Source: Pseudomonas gingeri (GTDB lineage Bacteria; Pseudomonadota; Gammaproteobacteria; Pseudomonadales; Pseudomonadaceae). From it: DNA of 64,000 nt. Below, in pieces: positions 62,263 through 64,000 of the stretch; position 1 is the first letter of the stretch; each line of letters starts with the position of its first letter. The notes under the pieces were generated by a model that did not search any database, was not told where the DNA came from, and worked only from the letters and a program-made list of their open reading frames with translations. The DNA lies in assembly GCF_013385635.1 (NCBI RefSeq), contig NZ_JACAPR010000013.1, positions 186,001-250,000 of the forward strand, written 5' to 3'. The position numbers and the translations under genes are program-made.

Positions 62263-63648
62263 ATGACATTCAGCATTACCCACGCCCTGCACCTGCCTGG
62301 CCCCCGTTACCTGGCAATTGCCGACACCGTTCAGCGCGCGATCAACCTGAGCGAGTTGCTGCCCGGCGACCGCCTGCCCACCCATCGCGAGATGGCGCAG
62401 CAATTGAACGTGGATGTGGGCACCATCACCCGTGCCTATGCGGAGCTGAAACGACGCGGGTTGATCGCGGGCGAAGTCGGGCGCGGTTCATTTATCCGAC
62501 ACCCCAAAGCTGAAGCGCCCGACACCCTGGGAACGGCGATGGGCGAGCGATTTATTGATCTGTCCCACAACTTTCCTTCCAGCAGCCCGCAGAACCCCGA
62601 GCTGCGTGACATGGCCGAGGCGTTGCGCGGGCAGTTTGACCTGCCTTCGCTGATGAGCTTTCAGGCCGATGTCGGCCACGCGCTGCACCGCGCAGAAATC
62701 GCGCGCTGGCTGGCGGGTTTCGGGATGGACGCCGCACCGGCCGACATTGTGCTGACGGCCGGCGCACAACATGCGTTGCTGCTGGCGCTGCAGGCGACCA
62801 CCGAGGCCGGGGATATCGTGCTGGCGGAGCGTCACACCTATTACGGCGCGATATCGGCCTGCTCGATGCTGGGGCGAACCATCGAAGGGGTCGACACCGA
62901 TGATCAGGGCCTGCTGCCGCAAGCGCTGGATGCAGCGTGCCGACGTACCGGATCCAAGGTCCTGTATTGCATGCCGACCTTGCAGAACCCGACCACCGCG
63001 ACCATGAGCCGTGACCGGCGTGAAGCTATTGTCCAGGTGTGTAAAAAGCACGATGTCACCATCATCGAAGACGATGTCTATGCCTTCCTGCTGACCGAGC
63101 CGTTGCCCACGCTCTGGTCTTACCTGCCCAAACAGACGCTGTACATTTCCAGCCTGTCGAAGATCGTCGGCCCGGGACTGCGGGTCGGTTTTGTCGCCAC
63201 TCCCCGGCAGTGGCAGGGACGAATCGGCGCCGCATTGCGCTCGACCACATTGATGGCGCCGGCGCTGATGGTGGAGCTGTCCACGCGCCTGATGCGGGAT
63301 GGGGTGATGGCCCGTATGGCAAGCGCCCGTCGAGAGCAGGCACGTGACCGCCAGCGCTGGGCCCGCGCCATTCTCCCGCCGGAGCGGGCAGTCACCCACC
63401 CGGAGGCGTTTCACATTTGGCTCAAGACCGGCCCGTCGTGGAGCTCCACCGATTTCGCCGCCGTTGCCCGCGAGCGCGGGGTAGGCGTGGCGGCGGGCAA
63501 CCTGTTTTCCCTCGACCCGGCGCGCAGAGAGAATGCGGTGCGCATCTGCGTGTCGGCCGCCAGCGATCAGGCGGCATTAACCACGGCGCTGGGTACGTTG
63601 ATGGAGTTGCTTACGGATGGCCCACTGCTGGGGGGAGCATTGGTTTGA
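62263..63648 (+). CDS. MocR/PdxR-type transcriptional regulator (GntR HTH + aminotransferase domain)
   Basis: This 461-residue regulator has an N-terminal GntR winged helix (LLPGDRLPTHREMAQQLNVD, about residues 30-49) and a class-I aminotransferase-like domain with PLP Lys in ISSLSKIVGPGLRVGF. MocR proteins use PLP and an amino compound as effector. It is divergent from the importer/GGT operon, so it probably activates that operon in response to the imported amino compound. Confidence 0.88.
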   Translation: MTFSITHALHLPGPRYLAIADTVQRAINLSELLPGDRLPTHREMAQQLNVDVGTITRAYAELKRRGLIAGEVGRGSFIRHPKAEAPDTLGTAMGERFIDLSHNFPSSSPQNPELRDMAEALRGQFDLPSLMSFQADVGHALHRAEIARWLAGFGMDAAPADIVLTAGAQHALLLALQATTEAGDIVLAERHTYYGAISACSMLGRTIEGVDTDDQGLLPQALDAACRRTGSKVLYCMPTLQNPTTATMSRDRREAIVQVCKKHDVTIIEDDVYAFLLTEPLPTLWSYLPKQTLYISSLSKIVGPGLRVGFVATPRQWQGRIGAALRSTTLMAPALMVELSTRLMRDGVMARMASARREQARDRQRWARAILPPERAVTHPEAFHIWLKTGPSWSSTDFAAVARERGVGVAAGNLFSLDPARRENAVRICVSAASDQAALTTALGTLMELLTDGPLLGGALV

Positions 63649-63875
63649 TCGCGACCAACGCCCTCACCCATCGGGCCACTCAACACAGCAATAATCTTCG
63701 AGCAGGAGCGGCCTTCCTCGGCCTCAACTTTTGGCGTCTAAACCCGCCTTCGTGGCACCTCGTCATCAGTCCACTGGCTGTTGGTCGTCCTGCAAGTCCA
63801 TCCCAGTTGATAGCCTGCGATCAATCGTCAGTGCCACTTCATTACCCCGAGGTGGCCACGTTCAGGAGATTGGTC

Positions 63876-64000
63876 ATGAGCAACAGATCAACTGCATTGA
63901 TCGTTGGCGCCTCCCGCGATCTGGGTCTAGCGCTCGCCGAGGAATACTGCACCCGTGGCGGGTAGGTCATTGCCACCTGCCGTGGCAGCTCGCAAGGGCG
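63876..64000 (+). pseudogene. start of a short-chain dehydrogenase with an in-frame stop
   Basis: ATG at 63876 follows AGGAG. The frame reads STALIVGASRDLGLALAEEY, then CTRGG, TAG at 63963, and in frame VIATCRGSSQG to the window edge. This is the NAD-binding start of an SDR (TGxxxGxG-like GASRDLG) in which a Trp or Arg codon has become TAG. The gene runs off the window, so whether the rest is intact cannot be judged. The gap 63649-63875 holds nothing else. Confidence 0.65.

Noticed and set aside
1..64000. CRISPR array, prophage module or complete insertion sequence
   Set aside because: No regularly spaced direct repeats, no phage structural genes and no intact transposase were found in the window.

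Overview
The window looks like a chromosomal accessory segment of a Pseudomonas, most likely of the P. fluorescens group. The evidence is GC-rich codon use in most genes, a DUF3077-type small protein, a dense set of polyamine and amino-acid catabolic operons, and scars of IS66 and of an integrative element. I see no rRNA, complete tRNA, CRISPR array or replication origin.

Region by region. (1) 0.2-4.4 kb: a PotD/B/C/A-type ABC importer with a Tat-exported binding protein, ended by a strong terminator. A Cache-domain chemoreceptor (4.5-6.6 kb) faces it. (2) 6.7-16.3 kb: a catabolic locus with a HisD-like dehydrogenase, a ThuA-like protein, a ThDP enzyme, a GMC oxidoreductase, a LacI regulator and two MFS transporters. 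Four near-identical 16-bp palindromes (AGTTATACGTATAACT type) lie in its two divergent promoter regions, which ties the genes into one LacI regulon whose substrate I cannot name. (3) 16.3-30.6 kb: gene remnants, then a GntR/FCD regulator and an operon of nine genes on the minus strand (glycerate kinase-like, HAD, RidA, PuuB-like oxidase, second polyamine-type ABC importer, aldehyde dehydrogenase). Divergent from it are an MmsA-like dehydrogenase and a class-III aminotransferase. ATTGTCGACAAT-type sites at the GntR promoter and in the divergent region suggest one regulon, probably for a polyamine or amine degraded through a beta-amino acid.

(4) 30.6-35.8 kb: DUF305 and beta-propeller secreted proteins, an acetyltransferase, an orphan Ntox21-like toxin with a small immunity-like gene, a hemerythrin-domain protein and a small membrane protein. 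(5) 36-38.6 kb: an AT-rich block of unrecognised small proteins and an LprI-like lipoprotein. (6) 38.9-42.5 kb: a type I secretion ABC exporter and its HlyD-type adaptor, with no outer-membrane partner or substrate nearby. (7) 42.5-44.0 kb: a scar with a DUF1173-like C-terminal fragment and a broken IS66 unit.

(8) 44.2-56.0 kb: a nine-gene operon combining a polar amino-acid ABC importer, a trimethylamine dehydrogenase-like flavoprotein, a glutamate-semialdehyde dehydrogenase-like enzyme, two class-III aminotransferases and a P1-family aminopeptidase, with a convergent RpiR regulator. This is the best candidate for an undescribed pathway, plausibly for an N-methylated or N-acylated amino acid. 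(9) 56.1-57.6 kb: a MITE-like repeat, a DUF3077 protein and an HNH protein. (10) 57.5-63.6 kb: a gamma-glutamyltransferase/RidA/ABC importer operon divergent from a MocR regulator. The window ends in the start of a short-chain dehydrogenase interrupted by a stop codon.

Functional names are family-level calls made from motifs and context; no database search was run.
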